From Pedobacter hartonius (GTDB lineage Bacteria; Bacteroidota; Bacteroidia; Sphingobacteriales; Sphingobacteriaceae), in the NCBI RefSeq assembly GCF_900107535.1, contig NZ_FNRA01000014.1:88511-152510 (forward strand): DNA of 64,000 nt, in the 5' to 3' direction. The notes under the pieces are model-generated. The model was given only the letters and a program-made list of their open reading frames with translations, was not told where the DNA came from and ran no database searches. Position 1 is the stretch's first letter. Each line of letters begins with the position of its first letter. Shown here one piece after another: positions 26,218 through 36,200 of this stretch. The position numbers were made by a program, and so were the translations under genes.

Positions 26218-27357
26218 ATGGCCAACATTAAAGCGTTCAGAGCAATCAGACAGCGTACAGATGACAGTTCTGTTGAAAGAGACCTTCAGGCCTGGCTGGA
26301 ACCGGGCCTGAACTACGGAGGAGATCTTAAACCCTATTTACTGACATTTAAGCGTTTACTGAAAGACGGCTTTTACCTGAAAGAAGAAGGACCCGCAATC
26401 TATGTGTATGAAAATCACAGCAGCAGCGGAATACAAAGGGGCGTCTGGGCGCTGACCAATGTTCAGGACAGCACAGACGGAATGATCGTCCTCCATGAAC
26501 AGACCCTGCCGGAACATGAAGATAAAATCAAAGCCTACCGGGAATATATCGGCCTGGAGGGCGAGCCTGTACTGCTCACCTATTACCCGCAGCAGGAAAT
26601 CAACAACCTGATGGAAAGCGTAGTCAGTTCGCAGCAGCCGGAAAGGATAGTTCAGGCGGAAACTGCCCACTTGCTGTGGAAAGTCAATGAAGCCTCATCG
26701 ATAGCAGCTTTTCAGCGGTCTTTTGCCTCCCTTAAGAATGTGTACCTGGCCGATGGCCATCACAGGCTCGCCGCCGCGGCACATCTCAAATCGGATGAAC
26801 AACAGTGGATTTCAAGTTTATATATATCCACTGACCAGCTCAGGATCAGGGAGTTTAACCGGCTGGTCATTCCCGCCAGTATCATCAATAAAGAAGAGCT
26901 GTTTGAACTGATCTACCGTTATTTCCACGTCTCCGCCATTCCGTACAACAGAGCTTATCAGCCCGATCAGCAGCATCGCCTTGGCATGTGTTTCCATGGG
27001 GAATGGTACCAGCTGGACCTCAGACCTGACTTGTCTGCGCTAGCGCAGGAAACAGATGCTTTGATCTTACAGGAATATGTGCTCCAACCATTCTTCGGCA
27101 TCGCCGACCCGAGAACGGATGACAGGCTCCATAATTTCAGTCCGGATGGCGGATGGGAAAAGTTACTGCAGGAACTAAGGCATCAAGTATCTTCCATTGC
27201 TTTCACCCTCTTTCCCATGACCGTTGAGCAGCTGACCAGGCATGCCGGCAAACAAAAACCGCTTCCGCCAAAATCTACATGGATAGAGCCGAAAATACCC
27301 TACGGACTGCTGATGTACTGTTCCCTGCAAAAGGAACACAATGGAATCACCTTGTAG
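26218..27357 (+). CDS. DUF1015 family protein
   Basis: The 379-residue protein begins MANIKAFRAIRQ (ATG 26218), has YENHSSSGIQRGVWALTNVQ, the DUF1015 core NVYLADGHHRLAAAAHL and the C-terminal FGIADPRTDDRLHNFSPDGG. DUF1015 proteins frequently accompany serine-synthesis genes in bacteria; some resemble kinases of serine metabolism, but I cannot assign an activity. Reading from 26161 adds an overlap with serC that is unlikely. Confidence 0.88.
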   Translation: MANIKAFRAIRQRTDDSSVERDLQAWLEPGLNYGGDLKPYLLTFKRLLKDGFYLKEEGPAIYVYENHSSSGIQRGVWALTNVQDSTDGMIVLHEQTLPEHEDKIKAYREYIGLEGEPVLLTYYPQQEINNLMESVVSSQQPERIVQAETAHLLWKVNEASSIAAFQRSFASLKNVYLADGHHRLAAAAHLKSDEQQWISSLYISTDQLRIREFNRLVIPASIINKEELFELIYRYFHVSAIPYNRAYQPDQQHRLGMCFHGEWYQLDLRPDLSALAQETDALILQEYVLQPFFGIADPRTDDRLHNFSPDGGWEKLLQELRHQVSSIAFTLFPMTVEQLTRHAGKQKPLPPKSTWIEPKIPYGLLMYCSLQKEHNGITL

Positions 27358-27498
27358 TTACATCAGGCAGGCCACCTGTTGAACTGATCCCGGCAGTGAA
27401 AGATAGAATCCTTATACCTATGATTAGCCGTCAGTAAATTAGCTATTATTTTAATATTTCAGATGTACACCTTCAGTGTTCAGCAAGGATAGCATCAC

Positions 27499-28584
27499 CT
27501 ATTCCGTTAAAAACACGATCGCCCTGATTCGGGTATCCAGCTCGTTCGTTGCCCTCTCCAGTACCATTAGTTCTTCCCTGCCAGCCGTATAATCACAGTG
27601 TTTGAACAACTCCATGAGGCCTAAAATGGAAGCCACCGGTTTCCTGAGTTCGTGCGACTGTATGTGCGCTATTTTCATCAGGCGTTCATTTTTATCCATC
27701 ATCTCTTTTTCATGAACCTTTTTCTCTGTAATGTTGGTAGCGTTATAATAGATGCCAATGATCTCCCCGTCAGCATTGTAACCAGGCTCTAAAGCTACTG
27801 ACCACCAGGTACTGTCATTTTCATGTTTCACTTCACGTTCATAAAATACCGGATCTCCAGCCATCGTCTTCTGGTATTCTACCACAAAATCCTCCAGGTG
27901 TTCTTCATCCAGAATCTGCGCCATAGTAATACCAACATACATCAGCACCTTATTATTTTTTCCGATAAAATCTGCAGCATTTTGGTTGAAGGCAATCACT
28001 TCCATTTCCTTTCCTATCACCATATGTATGGTTCCTGTACTTTCCAGAAAGGCCTGTAATTTATAATCCGAGTCCTTAGCTTTTACAAACTGGTTCTTTA
28101 CGATACTCAGGCTGAACTCCATTTCCATGATCTCTACAATCCGTTTGGCCATCATACCCAGCAAATGCCTCTGGGGCTCAGCTAATTCTTTACTTACCTG
28201 GCCCATAATACACAAGCTTCCAACGCTGTATCCGTCATGGGTAATCAACGAGCAACCGGCATAAAAACGAATCCTGGGTTCACTGAGCACCATTTTATTA
28301 TGGGCAAAACGGGGGTCCTGCAAAGCGTCAGGAATGATCAGTAAATTATCTTCCTCTATCAGGTACTGAGAAAACGTATCTTCCCTTAAAAGTTCCTGAA
28401 TCTCTATTCCCCTTCTGAATCTGATGTACTCTGTTCTTTCATCAAGCAGGGTGATCATGGCTACCGGTGTATCACATAAGGATGCTGCGAGTTCTACCAT
28501 CTCCTGCATTTCTGCTTTTCTATTGATATCAAGTTGTAAAAAACGCTGCACAGCCTGAAGCCGCCTGGGATCATTGTAAGGCAT
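27499..28584 (-). CDS. GAF-PAS protein with kinase-like DHp helix but no ATPase domain (paralogue of 11582-12664)
   Basis: The 361-residue protein has GAF (about 10-165; SLCDTPVAMITLLDERTEYI), PAS (about 180-305; IGIYYNATNITEKKVHEKEM) and an H-box helix (AHIQSHELRKPVASILGLME) followed by a short second helix ending in RAIVFLTE. It lacks the ATPase domain in the same way as the first copy. Overall similarity to that copy is strong along the whole length, with nearly identical H-box and C-terminus. The 141-base gap to the DUF1015 gene shows nothing. Confidence 0.83.
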   Translation of the reverse strand: MPYNDPRRLQAVQRFLQLDINRKAEMQEMVELAASLCDTPVAMITLLDERTEYIRFRRGIEIQELLREDTFSQYLIEEDNLLIIPDALQDPRFAHNKMVLSEPRIRFYAGCSLITHDGYSVGSLCIMGQVSKELAEPQRHLLGMMAKRIVEIMEMEFSLSIVKNQFVKAKDSDYKLQAFLESTGTIHMVIGKEMEVIAFNQNAADFIGKNNKVLMYVGITMAQILDEEHLEDFVVEYQKTMAGDPVFYEREVKHENDSTWWSVALEPGYNADGEIIGIYYNATNITEKKVHEKEMMDKNERLMKIAHIQSHELRKPVASILGLMELFKHCDYTAGREELMVLERATNELDTRIRAIVFLTE

Positions 28585-28660
28585 AGAGAGGAATTATCTA
28601 TCCCAAGATACCTTTTTCATTCGATGTTTCAACGGGAATCGCAAGAATTTATCAGCTCAT

Positions 28661-29911
28661 TTAAACAGTGGCATGTGTATCAATTGTATTGGTGGTACTA
28701 TACTCATTTTCAAATGCCTTACCTCCGTATTCCTTTACAAATTGTTTATAATCGCTTTTTACATTTTCAGCATCATTCACCGCATAATCCAGTACAGCTT
28801 GTTTCCATTTGGCTACGTTTTCTCCAAAAGCTTTCAGCTCATCAATGATGGCCGAACCGTTCATTCCGCCGCTTCTCAACTGTGAGGAAGCCGTCAGAAC
28901 GGCCATATCATCCACCACCTGGTACAGGTCACGGTACTGGTTTTTGATCATTTTAAACTCCAGTGTATCTTTTACGGGCTGCAATTCCTGGATCACATAT
29001 TCCTCGCCTCTGAATTCAGTTGTACTGAGCAGGGATGGAAATACGTTTTGCATCCGCTGCTGTACTGAAATGATCCGCTGCGCATTGTTCTCCCATTCCG
29101 GCTGTTTGACCGTCAGATATGGGGCCAATGAGGAGTCGAAAGATTGTTTCATATCAACAATCAGGTATTTTTCTTTGGTATTGGTGCTTTTCAATAAGAT
29201 CAGGTACCGCTTTACCCCTATGCTGCCTGTACCCGCCAGCCGGAAAACTGCGTCCTTTACCTTATAATTATAGGGGCCGTCGTTACTTTTCTGTATCCAC
29301 TGCGTCACGTGCTCTTCCAGCTGTTTTTTCAGCTCCTTGTTCAGTTTAAAATGCCGCTCATGCCTGAGGGAGAGCACTACCTTGTTTCCTTTATTTTCGG
29401 TGCGCTTTTCCAGGATCTCCCTGTAAGTGCTTTTCTCGGCTTTTTTCAGGAACTCAGTGACTATTCCCCTGGAGGTTCTTGGTTCTATACCTACCGCCTT
29501 GCCTTTGCACAGCGTAGCGGCATAAGTATTGATAAACAGTACGCCCATGTTCTGCGCCTGCTCCTGGTCTATATCAAGCGCGTCAAAAGCGATAAAGATA
29601 CTGGTCACCAGCCTCAGCACTTCCCATAGTGCAGGTGCCAGCACAGCCTCATCAAAATCATTCAGGTCAAAATAGACAAGTTTATTGTTTCCCTTATAAC
29701 TACCAAAATTTTCCAGGTGAAGGTCTCCACATATCCAGGCCAGGGGTGATGAAGGGAGGTGTTTTATTTTGCTGAGCCTCTGGTAGAACAGGTGACAGGT
29801 GCCCCTAAAGAAACGGAAAGCATTTTCCGTCATTGCCTCATATTTTAACTTAACCATTTCGGGTAAACGGCTTTTATTGAATGCTTTTAACTCATCAGAT
29901 AATTCGGACAT
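28661..29911 (-). CDS. DUF2252 family protein
   Basis: The 416-residue protein (ATG 29911, MSELSDELKAFNKSRLPEM) has the DUF2252 hallmarks: FRFFRGTCHLFYQRLSK, the kinase-like catalytic phrase WICGDLHLENFGSYKGNNK, YFDLNDFDEAVLAPALWEV, and the later RLAGTGSIGVKRYLIL. The family is distantly kinase/aminoglycoside phosphotransferase-like, with HxDxxxxN replaced by GDLHLENFG, but no substrate is known. A Met at 29929 would add six residues. Confidence 0.85.
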   Translation of the reverse strand: MSELSDELKAFNKSRLPEMVKLKYEAMTENAFRFFRGTCHLFYQRLSKIKHLPSSPLAWICGDLHLENFGSYKGNNKLVYFDLNDFDEAVLAPALWEVLRLVTSIFIAFDALDIDQEQAQNMGVLFINTYAATLCKGKAVGIEPRTSRGIVTEFLKKAEKSTYREILEKRTENKGNKVVLSLRHERHFKLNKELKKQLEEHVTQWIQKSNDGPYNYKVKDAVFRLAGTGSIGVKRYLILLKSTNTKEKYLIVDMKQSFDSSLAPYLTVKQPEWENNAQRIISVQQRMQNVFPSLLSTTEFRGEEYVIQELQPVKDTLEFKMIKNQYRDLYQVVDDMAVLTASSQLRSGGMNGSAIIDELKAFGENVAKWKQAVLDYAVNDAENVKSDYKQFVKEYGGKAFENEYSTTNTIDTHATV

Positions 29912-29980
29912 CGCTACAAATTTCAACAATAACCAAGAATAGCGGCTATTGTTTAGAAAATCTAAGGAGTTTTTTTTCGC

Positions 29981-29998
29981 TTACCCTTACCCTTACCC
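29981..29998. repeat. Three tandem TTACCC hexamers
   Basis: Three perfect copies of TTACCC run directly into the stop codon of the small minus-strand frame at 29998. On the coding strand they read GGGTAA x3 immediately after TAG. A short array like this could have arisen by slippage. Confidence 0.8.
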
Positions 29999-30218
29999 TA
30001 CCTATTGAACCTGGCCAGGTCATCGATGCTGATCCTGGGTTTGATCACAATCCAGTTCAGTTTAATCTTTAGTACATCATGCGTATGCGTAATGGCAGCA
30101 TTTGCGAGTGATTTTACCCGGTTAGTTTATCCTGCGTCATTTCAAAAGGAAGTTCCCATGTCAGCACCTCGGCGGCGAATCTGATCAGCTCATCTTCCTT
30201 GCTTTTGTAAAGCTCCAT
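29998..30218 (-). pseudogene. Frameshifted small hypothetical gene
   Basis: ATG 30218 reads MELYKSKEDELIRFAAEVLT WELPFEMTQDKLTG and stops; one base shift near 30114-30120 gives VKSLANAAITHTHDVLKIKL NWIVIKPRISIDDLARFNR to TAG at 29998. Together they would make about 73 residues of ordinary protein-like composition (helix, then beta). The total length of 221 bases is one short of a codon multiple. I do not recognise the family. A single-base loss or a sequence error would both explain it. Confidence 0.5.
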
Positions 30219-30341
30219 CTATAAATCAGCTGATAAATACTGATAATTTAAAGATAGGAGAATAGACAAGCACCGGAGATCAAATAGCTAAACATCATCT
30301 AAATAGACCGTAATAATCTGTAAACGAAAATCCGTCTGCTA

Positions 30342-30665
30342 TTATTGAAGATAACTCGTAATGTATTCGGTAGTTCTCTCAATTGCCTGCACAATAGAAT
30401 CCCGGTAAACTGCAAAATTAACCTGACGCGCCTTATTTGTAAAGCTTTCCTTGGTAAATTTCTTGTTGTTTTTGATTTCCCGCAAATCGTAATTGTATAG
30501 ATTACCAAATATATTGGGCTGTTTGGTATATAAGGCCTTTATAATGACGGCATATTCCCTGTAGCTATCATTAATGATCTCCATATTGAGTTCATCAACT
30601 GTCTTCACGTTCTCCACGCTCATCAATAGTTTTTCAAGTTTCGCCTTTTCCTTACTGAAGCTCAT
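30342..30665 (-). CDS. Small orphan protein, paralogue of 24444-24770
   Basis: The 107-residue protein (ATG 30665, MSFSKEKAKLEKLLMSVENV) matches the 24444 product across its length: EYAVIIKALYTKQPNIFGNL, then YNYDLREI and AIERTTEYITSYLQ. The upstream ATG at 30764 adds 33 residues with no counterpart in the paralogue. No function is known. The same region on the other strand offers only a shadow frame. Confidence 0.7.
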   Translation of the reverse strand: MSFSKEKAKLEKLLMSVENVKTVDELNMEIINDSYREYAVIIKALYTKQPNIFGNLYNYDLREIKNNKKFTKESFTNKARQVNFAVYRDSIVQAIERTTEYITSYLQ

Positions 30666-30877
30666 AAATTTAAAAGTAATATCATAATATATCAGTGTAT
30701 ACGAAAAATTGGGGCAGCTGGTTTTGCCGCAACAGCTGGTAAATCCTTTAAGCCGCGGCCCCATATTTCAGGCTTACTCCCCCATGGTGTAGAACTTTAA
30801 GAATAAAGAATTAAACATTGTTGATTATGTTTTGAATATGTTTAAATTGCAATGATATATTTTTTTGAGCAAAACAC

Positions 30878-32062
30878 ATGTCGAACGATACTGAAGCTAA
30901 AATACAGGCCGAAATTGAAGTCTTTAACCGTATACCTGCCGTTAACAGCATTCTGGAAGTAATCTGCCGGACCACCGGGATGGGATTTGCTGCTGTTGCG
31001 CGTGTTACCGAAGAACGCTGGATAGCCTGCGCAGTAAAGGATACTATCAATTTCGGACTAAAGCCAGGTGAAGAGCTGCAGATTAAAACAACGATCTGTT
31101 ATGAAATAGAAAAAAGTAAGGAAGCTGTCGTTATTGACCATGTTGCTAAAGATAAACGGTATGCCAATCATCATACCCCCCTGCTCTATGGATTTCAAAG
31201 TTACATCTCCATTCCTATCACGCTCAGTAACGGACGGTTTTTCGGCACACTTTGCGCGATAGATCCTAATCCGGCAAGCCTCAATACACCTGAAACCATT
31301 GGCATGTTTAAACTATTTGCCGATCTGATCGCTTTTCACCTGAATGCAGTTGAACAGATCAGAGTATCAGAAATAAATCTGATCGAAGAGCAAAAAACCT
31401 CTGAAGTGCGCGAACAATTTATTGCAATTTTGGGTCATGATCTGCGAAATCCCGTTGGCGCCATCCGGAACAGTGCACAACTGCTGCTCCGCATGCCCTT
31501 GGACGACCGTGCACTTCGTCTCGCCAATATTATTCAGGACAGCTCGTACCGCATCACCGGATTGATTGACAACGTCCTTGATTTTGCAAGGGGACGTTTG
31601 GGTGAAGGGATTACTTTAAACAGAAATCCCAATGCACCCCTTGAAGCCACCCTCCACCAGGTGGTCACCGAACTGCATGCAATATGGCCTGGCCGCGGTA
31701 TTGATATCGACATGAAGCTGGATGAGCCGGTCAATTGTGATGCAAGCAGGATTGCCCAGCTATTTTCCAATCTGTTAGGAAATGCCCTGACCTACGGCGC
31801 GGCAGACCAACCGGTAAGGGTTAAGGTTTTCAGTAAAAATGGCGAGCTCAGGCTGCTCGTAGCCAACTGTGGCCAGAAGATTCCGTCTGCCAAGATTGCC
31901 CGCCTCTTCCAGCCGTTCTCCCGTGGTGCGGAAGAACAAAACAAAGATGGACTGGGCCTGGGATTATATATCGCATCAGAAATTGCACGTGCGCATGATG
32001 GCACACTTGAAGTCGTATCTTCCGATGATGAAACCTGCTTCACGCTAACCATTAAGGCCTGA
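30878..32062 (+). CDS. GAF-domain histidine kinase
   Basis: The 394-residue soluble kinase has GAF at about 18-165 (GFAAVARVTEERWIACAVKD; GTLCAIDPNPASL), HisKA at about 180-245 (FIAILGHDLRNPVGAIRNSA) and HATPase at about 285-394 (N-box NLLGNALTYG, lid DGLGLGLYIASEIA). In the G1 place the sequence reads NCGQKI, not DxGxG, so the ATP-binding aspartate is replaced by asparagine and activity may be reduced. There is no membrane segment and no partner regulator nearby. Confidence 0.87.
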   Translation: MSNDTEAKIQAEIEVFNRIPAVNSILEVICRTTGMGFAAVARVTEERWIACAVKDTINFGLKPGEELQIKTTICYEIEKSKEAVVIDHVAKDKRYANHHTPLLYGFQSYISIPITLSNGRFFGTLCAIDPNPASLNTPETIGMFKLFADLIAFHLNAVEQIRVSEINLIEEQKTSEVREQFIAILGHDLRNPVGAIRNSAQLLLRMPLDDRALRLANIIQDSSYRITGLIDNVLDFARGRLGEGITLNRNPNAPLEATLHQVVTELHAIWPGRGIDIDMKLDEPVNCDASRIAQLFSNLLGNALTYGAADQPVRVKVFSKNGELRLLVANCGQKIPSAKIARLFQPFSRGAEEQNKDGLGLGLYIASEIARAHDGTLEVVSSDDETCFTLTIKA

Positions 32063-32263
32063 AATTGCATGTACCAACCGTAGCTGTGCCCATAAGCAGG
32101 CATTTACCCTGCCCCATTCTGGGAAGATATATTTTCGCAGTCTTCAATAAAGACACCTTCTGATACGCTGAACAGAAATTCCAGTACAACGTAAATGGTT
32201 AAAATGAACACAAACCGTCGTGCAGGGCTTAGCGTATATACAGCTAAACCACAAATCATTTAC

Positions 32264-32803
32264 ATGGAAAAAAATCCGGGAAAAAACCTAATTCCAGCAA
32301 ACGATACCGGGCGTGTTCAGGCGCTTAACCGCTATCAGATTCTGGGCAGCACTCCTGAAAGATCTTTCGATACTATTGTTAAACTTGCTACCCAGTTTTT
32401 TAACCTTCCCGTCGCACTGATCAACTTCGTAGACCGGGAAAGTGTATTTGTGAAAAGCCATACCGGCCTTGATGGCATAACAAGCAGTCCAAGGAATGCC
32501 AGTCTTTGTTCCCTGGCAATGTTAACCGATGAAGTAACAGTTTTTGAGACCATACCACTGGCAGATCCCTGTCTGCTGGCCAATTCGGTTTCCGCTGCCG
32601 AACTGGGCTTCAAGTTCTATGCAGGCGCCCCCCTGATCACCTTTGACAGTTTCCGCATCGGAACAATTTGTGTGATGGGATATGAAAAAAGAAAATTCTC
32701 CGGGAAAGAAAGGATCCTGCTACAAAATATGGCAACGATCGTGATCAATGAGATAGAATTACGCCTTCAGGAGATCAGCATGCCGGCAAATTCAAAAATT
32801 TAA
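32264..32803 (+). CDS. GAF-domain protein
   Basis: A single GAF domain of about 180 residues, beginning RVQALNRYQILGSTPERSFD and continuing VALINFVDRE and GFKFYAGAPLITFDSFRIGT; this is the type often placed at the N-terminus of sensor kinases. No output domain follows. ATG 32264 (MEKNPGKN) gives the usual short lead; an open frame reaches 32195. It follows the GAF kinase by 200 bases on the same strand, so a joint function with that kinase is possible. Confidence 0.78.
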   Translation: MEKNPGKNLIPANDTGRVQALNRYQILGSTPERSFDTIVKLATQFFNLPVALINFVDRESVFVKSHTGLDGITSSPRNASLCSLAMLTDEVTVFETIPLADPCLLANSVSAAELGFKFYAGAPLITFDSFRIGTICVMGYEKRKFSGKERILLQNMATIVINEIELRLQEISMPANSKI

Positions 32804-32871
32804 CCGGAAGCCTGCGAAAATATTATCATTTCTAAAAAAATATAATATTTTTATTCTACCAAACAAAAACT

Positions 32872-33213
32872 ATGGAGAAGTACAGATTGATTGTTAAACC
32901 TGTATATCGGAAGAAATTTACCGGCATTATGTGTTTTCTGGCAGATCAGGCATACACTGATGATGATATCAGATCAGGAAAAAACAGGACAACAGCATTG
33001 TGTTGGGTAGCCTACAAAGATGACATTGAAAGAATGATGAATAAGTATCAGAATATAAATGTAATTATCACAGCAGAATTGCTGAGATGGCAGCTGGAAT
33101 ACAAGGGGGTAATAGATGAATTAACCCCGCTTACCTCCTCCGGGCAACTCGGAGAAATGATCACTACCATGGAAAATTTTATCAGGAACACGATCTCCGA
33201 CTTATATGATTAG
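32872..33213 (+). CDS. Small orphan protein, relative of 18634-18987
   Basis: The 113-residue protein has no signal and no known domain. It shares with the 18634 product a basic start (MEKYRLIVKPVYRKKFTGIM), a central aromatic/hydrophobic core (ALCWVAYKDDIERMMNKY) and a helical C-terminus. The similarity is weak but runs in register over the first half. It is convergent with the RND operon and shares its terminator region. Confidence 0.6.
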   Translation: MEKYRLIVKPVYRKKFTGIMCFLADQAYTDDDIRSGKNRTTALCWVAYKDDIERMMNKYQNINVIITAELLRWQLEYKGVIDELTPLTSSGQLGEMITTMENFIRNTISDLYD

Positions 33214-33240
33214 GCCTTGGAAATAACAAGTCATTGAAAA

Positions 33241-33270
33241 GCCGCCCCCCCCTCCCTGGGGATGAGCGGC
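33241..33270 (-). terminator. Terminator of the efflux operon
   Basis: A GC-rich hairpin lies between the two convergent stops: GCCGC at 33241-33245 pairs with GCGGC at 33266-33270, and the C-run 33246-33252 can pair with the GGGG at 33258-33261. Read on the minus strand it is followed by TTTTC. The T-rich flank suits the minus-strand RND gene. Confidence 0.65.
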
Positions 33271-33282
33271 AAAAATAAAGAT

Positions 33283-36200
33283 CTAACCTGCTTTTTCATC
33301 TTCTTCTTCCGGTGTTACCGCCGGAGGAATCAGTTCGTAAATGATTGGTGTTACAATTCTTGATAACAGTGTAGAGCTGATCAGCCCCCCGATCAGTACA
33401 ATGGCAAGCGGAGAGATCAGCGGGTTGGTAGATACTGCAATCGGGATCAGTCCGCCGATCGCCGTCAGCGAGGTTAGTACAATGGGTAAAAATCGTACCT
33501 CACCGGCTTCACGGATGGCATCCTGAAGACTCGCTCCCTTACGCCTCAGCTGATTGGTAAAATCAACCAGTAAGATCGTGTTTTTCACTTCTATCCCTGC
33601 CAGGGCAATTAAGCCTACTACGGCAATGAATGACAGGGAATTGCCCGTAAGCCATAATGCTACCGCGGCGCCTACTATCCCCAGCGGAATGACCGACAGG
33701 ATGATTAATGTGCTTTTAAAGGTTTTGAACAGCAATACCAGCACTGCGATAAACACAAATACGGTAACTATGATAATGCTCTGGAACCCCCCGAACGAGT
33801 TGTTCTGCAATTCCACTTCACCACCCATCTCATAGCTGTATCCTGCCGGTAATTTCATTTTATTCATCTGCTGTACCACATCCTGGATTACACGGTTGGC
33901 CAAAAATCCGTTTTTCAGATTTGCCTCTACTGATACCACACGTTTTTTCTCCTGGTGACTGATCACCGAAGGAGAGGCTTCGAGCTGCAGAACGGCGACC
34001 TGGTTTAGCGGCAGTGCATTGCCCATGGCGTTGTTCACATACAAATTACGGAATGCATCCAGGGTAGGCCTTCCTTCTTTCATACGGGTAAGCAGTACCG
34101 TGAAGCCGTATTTATTATCGTTATTATAATAGGTGCCCATATTCAGTCCTATTACTGCCAGCCTGGCGATCTGATCAATATTGATGGACGAAACGCCCAA
34201 CTGCTGTGCCTTTTCCTTGTTCACAGCAATACGGATGTCGCTCTTCAGCAGGTTGACAGGATTGTTGATATACATCGTACCGGGAATCCGCTGCAAGAGT
34301 TTCTCAACTTTCAGGCTCAGGGAGCGTAGCATGTCCAGGTTATCGCCAAACAGACGCACCTCAACGGGGGCTATTAACGGAGGCCCCTGTTCAAAGTTCT
34401 TTACTTCCACCTTTGCGCCCGGATAATGTACCCAGCGGTGCTGAAGTTTTTGTATCAGTGCAAGTTTTTCATCAGGGCTGGTCTCCTCGTCCAGCTGTAC
34501 AAACAGCTGTGCAAAGTCGTTACGCGTATTTTCAGGGATCACATTGTAATAGATCCGCGGGTTGCCCCTGCCGATGTTTGATGCAAAGTATTTCATTTGA
34601 GGCTCCTGTTTCAGCTGTTTCTCTATGGCCCTGGCAACGGTATCGGTATAGGGCAGGCTGGACTGGATTGGGGTAGTGATATTGATCAGGAACTGCGGTT
34701 TCTCAGATGCTGGGAACAGGCTGAAACCAATGACTCCAAGCAGGTAGATGGAGCCGGAAAACAGCACTACGGCAATCCCAATCGTGAAAAAAGGTCTTTT
34801 CAGTGCTTCGTCCAGCAAACGTGCATAACTGCCATGGATCAGTTTTTTCATTCCCCTCATCAGAAAGTTGCCTTCAGGGTTCCCGGTATGATCTTTCAAT
34901 AAGCGGCTCGATAGAAACGGGATGATCGTCAGCGATACGAACATGGAAGCCAGCACGCAGAAGATCACTGCCAGTGGCAACCCCCTCACAAAGTCGCCCG
35001 ATCCTTCCGGTAAAAATACCAGGGGCATGAATGCAATAATGAGCACAACCGTACATCCCACAACGGCCATTCCAATCTGGCCTGTAGCTTTCAGCGTGGC
35101 ATCTATCCGGCTATGCCCTTCCAGCATCCAGCGCTCAATGTTCTCCACCACCACAATACTGTCGTCTACCAGCAGGCCGAGGGCAACTACCAGCCCCACA
35201 ATGCTCAGCTGGTTGAGGCTGAAACCGAACAGCTGCAGCAATACGATCCCGATAGCCAGCGAAAGCGGAATGGAAATCATCACAATCACGGCAGGGCGAA
35301 TACCCAGGGGAAGCAGTGTGATAGCAACCAGTAGGATGGCAATGATAAAATCATGCCCAAGCCCGGTTAAACGCCTGTTTACATTATCCGCCTGGTCAAA
35401 ATTCTGTACCAGGTCTATATTCCCCGGCAGTTGCTTTTTATAATTAGCCAATACCTCTTTGTAGGCTATCTGAGTTTTACTAATATTTTCCTTATCTTTT
35501 TGTGCGGCAACTACAAACACGCAGCGATGTCCGTTCAGGCGGGCAATGTGCTGCTCCTCTCCATAACCATAGTATACCCGTGCAATGTCCTTCAGCAATA
35601 TACTTTTACCTCCGGCCGAATATACGATCGTATTATTCACCGCATCAAGCGTCCGGTAATCGTTGGATTTGATGTTGAAGGTTTTCTGCCCCGCATCAAT
35701 ACTGCCGCCCGGTATGCTGGCCATTTCACTGTGAAGGCTGTTCATAACCGCGCTCAGCGGCAAATGCATCTGTGCCATCTTCTCCAGGTCGAGCTCTATG
35801 CGTACCTGCTGTCCCGGTAATCCGAAGATGGACACCTGTTTGAGCGAAGGTACTTTCTCCAGGTCGTCCTGCAGCCTTTCAGCATAATATTGCAGCCGGC
35901 TCCGGGCCGCATTTTCTGAAACCAGTGCTACCTGTAGTACATTCACATCGGTAGGCTGCTGTTTCTGTATTTCTATACTTGCGATATCTGCAGGAAGTTC
36001 GGAACGCTTGCCGTTTACTTCACGCACGATCTCCTGGTATTTGGACTCTACATTGCTGCTGTACAGATATTCTACACGGATGACCGCTACGCCATTGGCT
36101 ATACTGGTGCGCAGGCGTTTGACATCGTCCAGGCTGGAAATGGTTTTCTCCAGTGGCGTCACCACGCGGTCCTCAATATCCCTCGGACTGGTGCCGGGAT

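Noticed and set aside
29119..29629. Plus-strand frames inside the DUF2252 gene
   Set aside because: Antisense to a recognised gene; composition is not protein-like.
29981..29998. TTACCC repeats as telomere-like or origin element
   Set aside because: Only three copies, at the end of a small gene; TTAGGG-type telomere repeats differ and bacteria of this group have circular chromosomes.
34413..35820. Plus-strand frames inside the RND gene
   Set aside because: Long shadows of a high-GC gene; no conserved motif.
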